This document shows, in pieces, positions 43,460-56,225 of a stretch of 64,000 bases of DNA; the stretch's first letter is position 1, and each line of letters begins with the position of its first letter. The notes below the pieces were generated by a model. The model saw only the letters and a list, made by a program, of their open reading frames with translations, did no database searches and was not told the DNA's origin. The position numbers were made by a program, and so were the translations under genes. The DNA is from Tenrec ecaudatus (taxonomy: Eukaryota > Chordata > Mammalia > Afrosoricida > Tenrecidae): NCBI RefSeq assembly GCF_050624435.1, contig NC_134540.1:100903739-100967738 (forward strand), written 5' to 3'.

Positions 43460-44585
43460 TGGTCTACTTGTATCATTTTTGACAAGTGTCAAGATTTTTC
43501 TCTAGTCAGTTCTAAGAATATAAATAATACACAGTGTTTCAGATGTTAAATTATTCTCTGAAAAGGGCCTGAAACTCTTAATACTCTAATAATTAAATCT
43601 CTTGCTGACACTGATTGATGTTTTCCAAAGAAAATTATAATGAATTAGCATTAGTCAAAAACTCTTAAATATCCTGTGACAATAATACTTGATTCAAAAT
43701 AATATAGTTATTTTCACATTATATCACTTATAACACCAGCACCTTCTATGGTCTATGAAAAGAGTGCACACACATACAAAGAAATTCAAAAAGTTCATGT
43801 AAAAGAGGCTTTAAAAGGTAATGGGATTTTTCCATGAACTTTCTGAAAAAAATAAATATACACATATATCTGTGTGCGTCAATGTATGTACATGTATGTG
43901 TGTATATGTATATATAGCATATATAGATATAAAACACACAAATATTAGTATAACTATCATGAGCTCCTAACTTATCTCTTTTAATATACACATAGAGGTA
44001 AGGGAATTCTGCCTTTAAAATTTTAACATTTATACAATATATATTTTAATTGTGGTTTTCATGTATTAAAATTTCTCATGAATGAGACCAGAAAACCTTA
44101 AGGCGATGGACATAACTTCTCGGAGACATCATTCTGTCCTATATTTAGGATTCACTAACTCTTTTCCAATGAGGCACAACTTGTCTTCCATGGAATATTT
44201 GACACTCCATCGGCTCACAAGTCTTCACCTTTTCAAAACCACAGTTTTCCAGAACAAGAATTTCAAACTGTGATATGATTGCTTCTGAGGGTGCTTGAAA
44301 TTGCCCAAGGGGTATGAGGCATGGATAGGGAAACAACCTCCTGCTTTTTCAACTTCCATGGGCACACTTGCCTGAATCTGCCTTGTCAAAGATGACTCAG
44401 GGATTATGTGGTCCTGTGGTTCACCCTTTCTCCCCTCCCTTTCACCACTAAAATTCTCTTCCTTGACAAAAGGAAGACCTAGTCCTCACCCACCTTAATC
44501 TTACTTTGGAGCATTGGCCCAGGGTAGAACAGAACTGAAAAATTGGTGTTTCAAAACAGATCTTTATCTTGTGAACGTACATACA
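43460..44585. other. Downstream flank without recognised features
   Basis: AT-rich, with AT/GT low complexity at 43855-43950. No gene or named repeat recognised. Confidence 0.45.
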
Positions 44586-44589
44586 TTCT

Positions 44590-45165
44590 CATCTTTGGTA
44601 AAGTTAAGGATTTCATGTTACCTGGATCTACAATGCACATGCATGGAAGTTCAAAACCTAATGGTGTAGTATGTACTGGACAGCTAAACTACACAACCCC
44701 TCTCAACAGTGTTCAAAAGCAAAGATGTCACTCTGAGAACTAAGCTGCCCTTGATGTAGATCATGCTATTTTCAATTGCTTCTGATATCTAGGACCTGGA
44801 TAATGAATAAGAAGAATTGAGGCATTTGAATTACTAGTCTTGCTGAACACTATTGAAAGTACCATGGACAGCCAGAAATGAAAAGCAAATGTCTTGAAAG
44901 GATGGTGCTTAGAAGTTGGGATAGAGAACATTTTATGAGGAGGGACATATAATCAGAAGGGACCAGTCCCTGGAGAAAGACACTGCTTGACAAAGTAGCG
45001 AGAGAAAGATGAAGACGCTCAGTGAGCTGGATTGGCACAGTGGCTACAACGGCCTCAAACATGACAGAAGCATGAAGAGGGTGTCGGAGCAGGCAGTGCC
45101 AGGCTCTGGGGTCCAGAGGGACGCTATCCGTCAGCCCCACCAAAGTGTCAACAAACAATGCTTGT
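44590..45165 (+). mobile_element. RTE LINE 3' fragment
   Basis: ggatttcatgttacctggat, cagtgttcaaaagcaaagat, tggattggcacagtggctac and cggagcaggcagtgccaggc follow the same order as 20025-20660. Coding is destroyed. Confidence 0.7.
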
Positions 45166-45169
45166 CTAA

Positions 45170-46600
45170 GCTTTAGGAACTGGGCCCTTCCGCCTTTGCT
45201 GGAATATTTTTAATGCAGATTTTTTTAATTTGAGAGAGTGAAGACAATTTTATGTTAATTACCTAGCCATTTCTACCCCTAACTACTAACACATAACCAC
45301 CATCATCACGCAAGGGTCATCCGGGGAAAGCAACCCCAGGAGCTTTGTTAAAAAGAAGCTTAATGAGGGTGCACCTTTTTATTCAACACGTCACAGACTT
45401 ACAATAACATCTGAACCTTAGCTATCTTAAACTCAGAATTCAGAAGTGCAATGATTAATAAAAGAACCAATGTTAATATATTTGTTGAGATTGAAAAAGA
45501 AAGGCAGAATTGGTTTATTGTTTTTCCGAATGGAAAGAAAGTTTGATTTGGCTGATTGTTTGGTAAGGGCCCCCACTGGACAAATTATATGAAAAATGTT
45601 TCCCCTAATTTATATGAGTTAAATCTTTGACTCCAAAATGTGTTTACTATTAAATATATACATATATTAACACATGGTTTATATATGGCTTACATATATA
45701 TGGCAGGTGGTAAAGGTTCTTTATATGAATAATCGATCTAAAATATATTTTAAAATTCATATAACTCAGAAAGCAGAAGAAGGAGGCAAGCAAACCAATT
45801 CAAACATGGACAAAAATTGTGATGTTACTTCCCCAAAGATGACAACTAAAAAAATAAATAGACAACAGTAAATAAACACATGAAAGATTCTCAATACCAT
45901 TAATAATAGTTAGAAACAATCGAAACAATAATATATCACTGCACATTTTAGTGGCAAAAATGAAAAATACTAAAAATACAAAGTATTAATAAAGCTCTAA
46001 ACGGCAGCTCTCAAAGATTGCTGGTGAAATAACCACCATTAACCATGGTGAAATAATTTGGAAAAGCATAGTGCAATGTAATCACACATGATAAGCATAA
46101 TTAATGTTGCTGATTTGTACATGTAAAAATTGTTGAACTTAGCAAAAATATATACATTTTTCTAACTCAAAAAGTATATTTTACTAAAATAAAATTTTGA
46201 ACATCTGATAATTTCTTATACTATTAAACATATTCTTACAATACAACCCATCAATTTCATCCCTATGTATTTACCCAGCACTCCCACAGTAAATCTATAA
46301 TTCCATTAAGCACATCAGGGAATAGGTGGGCAGGCAGGTAAAGGATTACCTACAAAGAGGCATAAGGGGGCATTCAGGGGTGATAAATATGCTTGATGTG
46401 ATTCTGTTGATGGTTATACAATTTTATGTATTTATCAATATTGATAGAATTATACTTTTAAAACAAGTAGTCTTCATACTAGGTAAATTCAATTAATTGT
46501 ATTCATTAAGAAATTGTAGAAAAAAATATTCAGTATTTTTATTTTCCCAGCTCTTCCTGAGACTATTGGGTTAAGTTTATATTAGGTTAAATTTGGAGTA
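45170..46600. other. Mostly unannotated flank with a LINE-like tail
   Basis: 46320-46470 resembles the 3' tail seen at 23240-23440 (ataaatatgcttgatgtgat and gatggttatacaattttatg). The rest is AT-rich with nothing recognised. Confidence 0.35.
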
Positions 46601-46608
46601 CTACGTAT

Positions 46609-46806
46609 GAGCCCCAGAGGCACAAGGGTTAAGTGCTTGGCGGCTAACTGAAAAGTTATCAGTTCAAATCTACTGTGGATCTGTGAAAGAAAAGACTTGA
46701 TGATATGTTCCCCTAAAGATGACAGCCTTGGAAACCCTATGGGCAGTTACACTCTGTCATATAGGGTCAGTGTGAATTGGAATTGAGTCAGAGGCACATG
46801 GCAAAA
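46609..46806 (+). mobile_element. AfroSINE, full-length form
   Basis: Head gccccagaggcacaagggtt, B-box area tatcagttcaaatctactg, body gatgacagccttggaaaccc, 3' module gaattggaattgagtcagag. Confidence 0.8.
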
Positions 46807-47144
46807 AGTGAAAGTGGAACAGGTGTTTGATGACCCCAACATCTTCTTTTCCAAAGATACAAGGGAATTATTTCAATTATAAAAATGAATCATTTAAAAA
46901 TGCTAATATTTCCGATTCTTTTCTTCCAATAAAATTTTAAAAGATCCCATAGAATGGTTAACTGTGGCATTTTTTTAAGTGTTGGTGAAATACTGTTACC
47001 TGAATTGTTTTTAAATGCAATTTAAAATGTGTTCTAAATTGAGTGATCATAGTTTACCAGCAGTCACATATATGTTTCCAAATCCTTCTGGTGTGTGTGT
47101 GCGCTTCTGTAAGTAATATATGGAATCCCTTATCTCTATGTCAT

Positions 47145-47280
47145 GGAGAAAGTTGGGGCTTTCTGCTCCCATAACAGTTGCATGTGAATTATTGGCTCAG
47201 AAACTCAAAGTAGCAGGTCTCCCTGTCCTGCAGGGTTGCTGTGAGTCAGAGCGACTTGATGGCAGTAAGTTTGGTTTAAG
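47145..47280 (+). mobile_element. AfroSINE 3' part
   Basis: gggctttctgctcccataac, then cagggttgctgtgagtcaga and gcgacttgatggcagtaagt. Confidence 0.75.
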
Positions 47281-47394
47281 TTTATCTCTATTAAAACAAA
47301 AAAACAAATAAAATGGATGTTGAATCTCGTCTCAGTCTAAAGGTAACCACAAGCATGTGGTGCTTATTATTTTTACTCTTTAGTTTTTCGCCTT

Positions 47395-47605
47395 TATTCT
47401 AATGTCTTTGCATTTGTGAACTGCTATCCTCACAACAACTCTATGAGATATGTAATAGCATTCAGAGATGAGCTTAATCTTCTCAGCAGTAAAAGGGTTA
47501 AGTAGCTTTGCCAAAGTCACATGGCAGCTAAATAACAAAGGTTGATTTGAACTCAGAAAGTCTATTTCTACATCTTGTGCTGTTAAACCACAGTGCAGAA
47601 CTTCG
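47395..47605 (+). mobile_element. MIR element, well preserved
   Basis: tatcctcacaacaactctat, aagggttaagtagctttgcc, caaagtcacatggcagctaa and ttgatttgaactcagaaagt cover most of the MIR core. Confidence 0.8.
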
Positions 47606-48109
47606 TACTATACCAGTTACATACTATTCTACCACAGACCCATGACCTTTGTACACTTTAATAAATACATGACGTTAGGTAAAATTCTACAGTGGAAATT
47701 GAATTAAATTATAAATTCAAGAAGATGAAAAGGATACAAAAATGTCAAAGATGAACGTCAAAATGTCAAATGTGAACGTCTACTTTTTCAGATAATAAGT
47801 ATCATCTCACTCGGGTATGTTGATTCTACTGAATATATTTAAACAGATCTAAAGTTTCATATAAAATCATGATTATTTACAGAGAGAAATTATATTTGCA
47901 ATTTTCCAAACTTAAGATGAAAATAGCATATGTCTAAAAACCTTGAGGGTATATAAAGGTTTTAAAAATTCTTTTTATAACCCATTTTTACTTAATCAGA
48001 AAAGTTGATTTGAACTCACTTGGTTGGTTGGTTTTGATCACAGTGTCCTAGCCTCCTATTTACCTGCTAATGACTGCATTGTAAATACTGGTCAGTATTG
48101 TAAAGGTGG

Positions 48110-48235
48110 TCGTGTTGTTTATTGTTAGTTGGTACCTTGTTGACTCCAACGGATGGTGACCTTCTGTAAAACAGAACGAAATGTTCCATATTCTGAGTCA
48201 GGGCCAAGATATGCATCATCATAGGTATGTTTTAA
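48110..48235 (-). mobile_element. SINE/RTE 3'-module fragment
   Basis: ttggtaccttgttgactcca and ggatggtgaccttctgtaaa resemble the reverse of the shared 3' end. Confidence 0.5.
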
Positions 48236-48301
48236 GTCTCTTTTATAATAAGAAGATATATGGTAAATTAAATGATGTTATCAAGGCTTCTTACTGTCAT
48301 A

Positions 48302-48483
48302 AGGATCCCCATTAGTGTAGTGGTTATGAGTTAGGCCATGGTCCTAATTGTTAGCAGTTCAAACACGCCAGCAGCTCAGCAGAAGGAAAACTGGGCATTC
48401 CACTCCTATCAACAGTGGCCGTCTTGGAAACCTATAGGAGTCACTATGAGTCAGCACTGACTTGATGGCAGTGAGTTTGGTTG
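48302..48483 (+). mobile_element. AfroSINE
   Basis: Head aaggatccccattagtgtag, then tgttagcagttcaaacacgc, body gtcttggaaacctataggag, and 3' module tcactatgagtcagcactga. Confidence 0.8.
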
Positions 48484-48737
48484 TGGCTTATAGATATTAC
48501 TAGACACAGGAGAGATAATAAGTGATAGAAATCATGTCGACAAAGGTTAGGAGCATGCTCTAGGTTCAGATGTTGATTATGACATGGACTCATTCTATGA
48601 ACTTAAATTTTGAATCTTAAGCTTTTGTTTCAGTGTTTCCACGGGAATTTGTTGTGTGTTATAAAACTACCTCTTTAGTTAGTTATAATAGCAAGAAAAT
48701 TTCTCAAAATCCAACTTACATGTATCAATACATACAT

Positions 48738-48970
48738 GTCTACCCCCATAAACAGTGAACAGTCTTGGAAACCCACAGGGGGTTCCTATCAGTTGGCCTT
48801 CATTTGATGGCAATGAGTCTGGTTCTTGGGTCTCACTGTCATCAAGTCAATGTGGACACACAATGACCCCATAGGACAGAGTAGAACCGCCCTGGGGGGT
48901 TGGGAGACTGTACATCTTTCCAGGAGTTGAGAGTCTCAGCTTTCTCCTGCAGAAAGGCTGGTGGTTTTTA
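48738..48970. mobile_element. Tail-to-tail pair of AfroSINE fragments
   Basis: 48738-48825 is a + strand 3' half (acagtcttggaaacccacag). 48830-48970 is a minus-strand copy (actgtcatcaagtcaatgtg to tttctcctgcagaaaggctg). A (TTA)n tract follows at 48968-49001. Confidence 0.7.
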
Positions 48971-49014
48971 TTATTATTATTGTTGTTATTATTATTATTA
49001 GGGGAGTTAATATC

Positions 49015-50445
49015 TACATATATATCCTATCACTTCATAGTTCACTCACATCAAACAGTATTGAACAATTGCTACCACAATCAGTTTCCAGTCTCTTCCT
49101 TCCTAGACTCCTGGACATGGGTACCTTTTATTCCCACCAACCCCCACCCCCATTGTTGCCAACCACCCCCACCCCCAAACCTTATTCTACTTGCTGTCCA
49201 TATAGGTTCACCAATCCTGAGTTTCATATACTAAAAAACATAAAACATATAACACAAATTCAAGAAAGTGGTCCCCAATGAATATAACATATCTGAGATT
49301 AACCCCAATATATACAAGCAAGAAAACACAGAAAAGGTTGAAAAAAAAACAGATCAGGACTAACAAGCAACAGAGGGGAGACTCAACTGAAAAGGCTTGA
49401 ACCATTCAAGTCAGGTTGATCATTTTGATCTCCTACAGTCATCTCTCCAATGCACTCTGTTGGGTAACTGCTTTCTTCCCAAGTCTCTATTACAAATAGA
49501 GAGAAACCACCAGAGGCTCATTTCCTATGGAGTTCCCACAAATGTATCTTGGGCTCCTGTTAGATCTCTCTCTCATGGGAGAGACATACCTCAGTCCTTG
49601 GCTTTGCACGAGAAAAGAATTCACACCAAAGCCTGGTTTGTGATCCACTTGAGCGGCTCAGCCACTCAGAGCAGTTGGCCAATCAGCAGTCGGGAGAGAG
49701 AGCCAGAGCAAAACCTCTGACTTTTCAGGGGCCCCGTTGGGAGGCATGGCCGACAATACTGGTCAAACTCATTGGCTGAATCACATTCACCTGGTTTAGA
49801 TGAGCCAATCCAGGTGTAACGCCCTCCTAGGTGTACCACCCATGCCTGGCCAGGAGCTCCAACCCAACGCTCCCACTGTCATCCAAGCCTTCTGCAAACC
49901 AGATTCTCACAATTTAAGCTTGATAGGGTTCCCTCCTTCAACTTCAGATTATATGCTTTCCAAATTTATTTTTCCAATTTGTCGGTGACTGATGTTGGTA
50001 TGCTTCTTCCATTTGGGTGTAGTTGACATCTCATTTAGATGGCTGCCTGTTTGGGAACAAGCCTTTAAGACCCCAGACACTATTTTATCTGATAGTGGGC
50101 ACCATCTAAATTCTTCACCAAATGTTGCTAGATAGCACCTATATCTTTGTGTTCCCTTCCTGAGGGCAAGAATCAAGTAGGGCCATGATGAAGAAGTAAT
50201 TGTTCATAAATTGGAGCTAGGATTTAGTGTGAGCCCAAAACTCATTCCTGGATCTATGGGGTTTGTTTTTGTTTTCCTGGCCTCCCTTTGAAAACCTCCT
50301 TGTTAATTTAGGGTACAGAGTTTTATAGACTATCTCCCTTCCAAGACACTCCCAAATTTTAACAATTTTTCCCGCATCCCGCAGCGTTTTTAAAAAGTCC
50401 TGAATTTTGGAAAGAATGCACGACAAGCTAGGGTATACGGTTTTC
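49015..50445 (-). repeat. LINE-like interspersed repeat related to family A, minus strand
   Basis: 49995-50140 reversed carries the family A core (gatggtgcccactatcag, tgtctggggtcttaaaggct, agccatctaaatgagatgtc). The 5' side matches 54695-55445 in order (tgaacaattgctaccacaat against tgtgcaaccatcaccacatt, and the tctgcaaaccagattctcac area). Interrupted by an LTR-like insert at 49558-49855. Confidence 0.6.
49553..49860 (-). mobile_element. Probable solitary retroviral-type LTR with 5-bp target duplication
   Basis: 298 bp (49558-49855) flanked by gctcc at 49553-49557 and 49856-49860. The related repeat at 55210 lacks it. On the minus strand it starts TC (expected TG) and ends CA. It holds several CCAAT-type motifs (attggct, cagccaatgag, gattggcc), as in a U3 region, and no coding. 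An ancient endogenous element with no viral genes present. The LTR family is unknown. Confidence 0.5.
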
Positions 50446-50567
50446 GGCTGCCATGGGCTATTTCACCAGGATATGAGTTTTATCAATGGTGTCCTGCTTT
50501 ACCAATGATAACATCTGGTCACCAAGGGGGCATAACAGACATCTATTGATGTCATCTTTGAATAGGC

Positions 50568-50632
50568 CCTGGTACTGAACTGCTAACTTTGTGGTTAGCA
50601 GCTCAAGGGTAAGCCCTACTGCCAAAAGGGCC
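50568..50632 (-). mobile_element. AfroSINE tRNA-head fragment
   Basis: ctgaactgctaactttgtgg and ttagcagctcaagggtaagc, reversed head. Confidence 0.55.
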
Positions 50633-50789
50633 TTTTATAAAGTGTCATATTGCTGTACCCTAAACAAAATTGCATATGGAGAAACTTCAACTTGACACTC
50701 CCCTCACCCTATTAAACATCTCCTTGTTCACTTGACTGCCAGGAAAAAGATTAGTTATTTGGATACTTGGAAGACAGGTGGGGTGATTG

Positions 50790-50882
50790 ACTTCAAAAAG
50801 GCAACCATCTTGAAAACGGTGTGGATCTGCTGGATTCCACCAGGATCACCAGGGGTCAGAATTGACTTGCCAGCAAATGGCA
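50790..50882 (+). mobile_element. AfroSINE 3' fragment
   Basis: ggcaaccatcttgaaaacgg followed by gtcagaattgacttgccag. Confidence 0.5.
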
Positions 50883-50974
50883 GAAACAACTCTCTCAGAC
50901 ATGATGTCAAGGAAGGCTAATGTTAAGTGGTGGGACTCAACTCGTTCACACTGGTTTGGTAGAACCAATACCTA

Positions 50975-51520
50975 CCATATATACTCGAATATAAGCCAAC
51001 CCAAGTATAAGCTGAAGTACCTAATTATTACCTGGGAAATCAGAAAAACTGATTGACTCAAGTATAAGCCTAGGGTGGAAAATGCAGAAGCTATTGGTGA
51101 GTTTCAAGAATCAAAACAAATGGAAATAACATTACTAAAAATTGAGACATTGGTGGGGTAATGTATTTAATTATTTATTTTAAATAAAGAACATAAATAA
51201 AAGGACAAGTCATTTAACATTAGTAAACCTGCACAGTAAGTGGAAAATAGGTTCAACAAAAACAATAAGGTATTAATAATGATACCTTAAGAGTACTATT
51301 CCCTGAGCTCAATCAGCAACCAAGCTAAAATGTAAAGAGTTAAAATCCTTCAAAACTGGATTCCTCATCATCATCCATATCCCAATGCCGAGCTTCAGCT
51401 GGTGTGAGGTCATCATAGACGCTGTCCTTGCTGGAGTACACTGACCCGTGTATAAGCCGAACTCCAGTTTTTCAGCATTTTTTATGTTGAAAAACTCAGC
51501 TTTTATATGAGTATATACAG
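50975..51520 (-). mobile_element. TA-flanked DNA transposon with transposase C-terminal remnant, copy 2
   Basis: 546 bp bounded by TA (50973-50974 and 51521-51522) with inverted ends ccatatatactcg and (reverse) ctgtatatactca. Inside the 3' end a second stem occurs: tttttcagcattttttatgt opposite ttgaaaaact. On the minus strand 51340-51441 reads without a stop, including DSVYDDLTPAEARHWDMDD, and ends in an acidic tail FEGF before a stop, like the C-terminus of pogo/Tigger-type transposases. The family name is not certain. Confidence 0.7.
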
Positions 51521-51940
51521 TAAATGTTTGTTGAGTTCGGAGAACCAGTTGCTAAAATGGCACTTGTAAGCAAGATTCTCTGTAAGGCAGGTGGCTGGAC
51601 AGCCACCCAACTTGGAAATCAAAACTTACATTCCTTAGTCCGGTTTTAACCATCTGTGCAACGGTGTTATTCTGATATCATGTTGAAATAATAAACTACC
51701 TTTCAATATATCTTTTTTTTATACTTAAAGTGGTCATTGGGACACTGAACCAGTTGTTCAATGATATGAATCTCACCACTGGGAATAACCTAATCGCATT
51801 CATAAGGATAGGATTTATGCACACAAACACATTCATGCATACATATAGGACTTGAAGTAATGAGGGGGAATATCACTCCTTAAAATTTTAAATAATAATT
51901 TAGGATGTTTTATTATAAAGCCTTCTTCCATGATACAAAA

Positions 51941-52105
51941 AGGAGCCCTTGGGGTGCAGTGGATTGCATGTTGGGTTGCTAACCATGAGGTCATCAGTCG
52001 GAACATGCTCTAAGGGAGAACAACGAGGTTTTCTGCTCCTATAAAGATTGACAGTCCCAGAAACTCAAAGGGGTCTCTATGAGTCAGAATAGTCTTGTTA
52101 TATAC
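51941..52105 (+). mobile_element. AfroSINE
   Basis: Head aaaaggagcccttggggtgc, then gggttgctaaccatgaggtc, ctcctataaagattgacagt and ggtctctatgagtcagaata. Confidence 0.85.
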
Positions 52106-52109
52106 CACA

Positions 52110-54590
52110 TAGTATTGTTATAATACCACATATTGTTTTCGTGGTGAAGGCTTCTCAACCAGCATCACAAACGTCAGTCCTTTAAAGGAACCAATGAAAA
52201 CAACACAAATATTTATTATGAACAAAGACAAAGAGGGACCAACTTGTGAAATAATGTCAAGCAAAAAAAATTCAACTAGTATTTCATTATATTTATAGTT
52301 AAATGCCTGAAAATGATGAGAATAAAAAAAGAATAGGCAAAATGCTGTTCATTTTCCAGGAGAAAGAATTTTTGCCAAAGTCTTAAAAGCAGTAAACACA
52401 GGAGCTAAATCTCTGGAAAATATTTTTATTTATCAGTAGGTGCTACCTATCAATGTGCTTGAAGTATTTTACTTAGTATACAGCGCAATTATAATGATTT
52501 TATTAATCCTCTCCAGACCATACAAATTGCTCTAAAGGATAATTACACTATTTGGCTGCTGTAGTAAAAATAAAGACCTTCCCTATAACAATTAGGGGGT
52601 TGAAGGACAGAAATTAAAAATAAAAATTATGTCACTCTAATATGCAGTAATCACTTTTAGAGCTTTCAAATGTCTATGTATTGCATTTGTTTTCCAACAC
52701 ACTCACCGTGCAGATTATTAGTCTAAGACCATCGGGTAAATATACACTGGGCACATTTTTAAGCACTCGTTATGAACTCGGTCAACCAGAACAAATCCAT
52801 TAACACTAAGCCTATCTGATTTATTACGTAAATCTAGAATAGATTATCAGAATATGCTTGAATGTTACAGTTATTCATTAGATCTTGCTAGAAACCCAAA
52901 GTAGTATATTCATTATCTCAGGAATTTTTAATGTGCTGTGTCAAATGATGTTCTCTAAAATGTTGAAGTGACATAATATGATTAACTTTATAGCCCAGGT
53001 GTTAATTTTCATGATCTAAAGAGATATAAATGAATCACCAACATTATAAAGAGTTTTGCTACCTTTAATCTCTAAATTCTCTAATTTTTTTCTTCCCATC
53101 ATTTGTAGGCCTCCTTTTCCATTCTTACTCAGTAAGTTGGTCTCTTATTGACCTCAAGAAAATCCCTCAAGGTCCCTGCTATTCTCTCCTCCAGGTCCCT
53201 CCGAGTCATTCCCTTAAAGTCCCTCCTAAACCCAGGATCCTTTATAAAGAATCTCCCACCTCCTCAGGCTGAGAGAGTGAGAACAAAACCACTCATTCAC
53301 CATATACAGGTATCTCTAAAGGGACTGCTTTATCTTAGACAACATACCGCATGTCAAATTAAGATGCTGTAAATTATTTCATTTTCCGATTTGGTATCTC
53401 CTTAAATCTACCTCCTCCAGACTCCCCTAGGTCCATTACTTGCACAATCATTTGACTTTTTCCAAGAGCCTTGTTTTTTTAAGTTTCTCTCTCCTTCTCC
53501 AAGCTTTGCAAATATTTAAGGTTTGATAAATATTCATTGAAACATGGGTGTTTTTAAATATTACAGCTCCTTAGCAGGTGTAGCAGGTCTTTGTTCCTTT
53601 TCTATATCACCTGGCAAGCGTATTCTTATTCTTGTCTTTCAAAAATAATTAGCTCAACAAAGGGTGATTTTCTAACTCATAAAATCTACAATGGCTCCAC
53701 AAAGAGATATCCACGGACCACTTGCAGTTAGGCCTTGCTGTTCCTACCAAATGGCTAAACAAACACGCATGTCTCTAGGGCAAATACCTAAAGCTTAACT
53801 GAATTATAGGGAAATCCTTGGGAAAGGTCACGAGTATAAGCTCCGCCGGTGGTTACCGAAGGGCAATCGGCATGCGTCCTTGCGTGCTATGTGCATGTGT
53901 GCGTGTATGTGAACGAACACACAGCTGCATAATTGCAACACACAAGATTCTGATATTTGTAGGTGGGTGTAGAAAATTTTGTTTTACATAGAACAAAATC
54001 ACTCTTCTGACCAATGCAGGGTAGGTAGTTCCAAATGTGTGTGTTTCACATGCTAGCGGAACTTGCTTCCCTTTGCGTATTGCCTTCTTTCCTGACAATG
54101 CAGGAAAGGCTGTATTTAGTGGCTTTCAGCTACTCAGCAGCTTCATTCCCAAGGTAATATGTCCTAAGTATCTAGTCCCGGCCACGCCTCTCCTTTTCAA
54201 GGACTTAACCACTTTTATAGTCTTGTAAAGAAATTGTATTATATCTGATAATGATGCACATCAGTCATGTACTTAAAGTTCTGTTCATTCTACACTTCCT
54301 CTTATCTCTTTTTATGACTCACTTTTATTGTCAATGGAATTATTGAATCATAAAACGAAGGGGGGAAATGTTCTATTTAAAAATACATTTCTTACTCTTT
54401 AGGGGTTCCGCCCATATTCTGAATGTTCCCAACAGGATGAGTGGCAGGGGATTCACCCTAAGGCCTGAGGGTTGTACGACAGGGCATTGTAAAATGTCAA
54501 TGTCCTTACCTTTCCCTCCCCCACGAAGGAACTTCCATGGGGTCAGTACTTTTCTTTTCACGCTAAGCACCCGACTGCCTGCACTAGTTC
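52110..54590. other. Downstream flank without recognised features
   Basis: AT-rich and largely unique-looking; 52400-53080 is notably repeat-free. No coding region or RNA gene supported. Confidence 0.45.
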
Positions 54591-54592
54591 CT

Positions 54593-54693
54593 AGCGCATA
54601 CCAACCGTTTCCATCACGTTGATTCTGACTCATGGTGACGTCAGGAAGTGTCAGAGTGGAACGATGCTCCACAGGATTTTTAGTGGCTGACCT
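54593..54693 (-). mobile_element. SINE 3' fragment
   Basis: aaccgtttccatcacgttga, ttctgactcatggtgacgtc, acgatgctccacaggatttt. Confidence 0.6.
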
Positions 54694-54694
54694 T

Positions 54695-55445
54695 TCTTTT
54701 TAAAAGAAAGTTTTATTGGCCTATACTTCATATATCATATAATTTCATTGGTCGATCATCGTTAAGATTTGTGCAACCATCACCACATTCAATTCCACAG
54801 CATGTTCTTCCCATCTCCTTGTAGTTAGCTCTCCATTTCCCTTTATCCTTCCCTCTCATGCCCCTGTCCAGTTACTCTCTACAGATTTAGCTATCTTTAA
54901 TTTCATATACAAAAAAGCACACAAAACAAAAGTCATACAAAATCATACAAAATGAAAAAAATGAAATCCAACAATAATTACTAGAGAAAGCATAGAAAAA
55001 TCTCAATCAAAGAGAAAGCAGAAAATATTAAAAGTTGAAACAACTTTAAAATGGGACAAAAGGGAGATCATATTTTAACCTAACTACATCTGCCATAGTC
55101 CACTTTACAGTGCCCTCTGATGATAACAAGGCTGCTCACATCTTTCAACTGTGGTCAGCGGGGATTCACAGGACACTTAAATCCATGTGAAGTCCCTGCA
55201 AAGGAATGTGGGCTTCCACTGCCATCCACAGCCCTCTGCAAACTGGAGGTTCACAATTTAGCTCTGTTGTCATTCCTTCCTTTGGGTTTGGGGTTTTATT
55301 ATTTATAATCCTTGGATCACACAGTGAGCTTCTTCCATGTGGACTCCTCCCTTCATCAGCTGTGTATTTTCAGACAAGCCTTTTAGACCCCAGATGCTGG
55401 TCTTTCTGATAGTGCCTGATTTTTCTGAAGTTAATTGCTAGGCTT
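54695..55445 (-). repeat. LINE-like interspersed repeat, second minus-strand copy
   Basis: Same order of blocks as 49015-50140: ggcctatacttcatatatca, tgcaaccatcaccacattc, the cctctgcaaactggaggttc area, and the reversed core ttttagaccccagatgctgg. It has no insert at the position of the LTR, so it shows the empty site. Confidence 0.6.
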
Positions 55446-56026
55446 TTCTTTCAAGGAGTCTCTGGGTAGCGTTGAGCCTCCAACGTCTCACTTAGCAGCT
55501 AAAACCAATTGCACCTCCATTTGCATCACTCACGCTCTCTGCCTACAACTTAGTAGGGGTTCGATAGCCTTTGTTAAATAAAGATACTTATTTATTTAAC
55601 ACACGTTTTGGTGCCTCAAATGCTAAACTTGCCTCTGGATATATTTGGCCTGCTAATTCCAAAAATGGCAGTAGTGTTCCCTTATCAACTGTGGTGCTGA
55701 GATACAGAACATATTCCATATTCCACCCTTCACTCTGCTAACTCATAAAAAAATCAGGATATGTTAATGTAGCGTAAGCAGGTCTGAGACAGAGGAAGTA
55801 CATGCTGACTTTACTTAAACGAGTTGTGTGGTATTGAATATTTAGGTCAAGTTATATGGCACATGATATTCTTTGGTCCAAAGACATATTCGAACAGTTA
55901 AAGTTAGAAGAATTTGCGCTTTTCTCCAAGTATCGCTGCACCTTTATCAGGAACTGAATAGCAGGTAGTTCCAAGTCTTGATTTTTGAAAAGGGCCAGAA
56001 ATAGGAGTTACTGCCCAATATAAAAG

Positions 56027-56225
56027 AAGCTTAATAGGTTATGTGTTTGATTGCTGACCACTTGCGTAGTTATGCAAGTCCACCAGCTATCTTTATCTGC
56101 CAGATAAAGACGTGATCTCCTGCTCTCATGAAGATTTACAGTCTCAGGAACCCTCAGGAGGAGCTCCTGTCTTGTATGGGCGCAATGAGTTGTCATCAAC
56201 TAACTGGTGGTCAGTTTGGTACAAT
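56027..56225 (+). mobile_element. AfroSINE, diverged
   Basis: tgctctcatgaagatttaca, gtctcaggaaccctcaggag and the 3' part around gcgcaatgagttgtcatc. Confidence 0.6.

Noticed and set aside
49397..49720. 107-codon frame
   Set aside because: Lies across the junction of a LINE-like repeat and the LTR-like insert, with no family signature.
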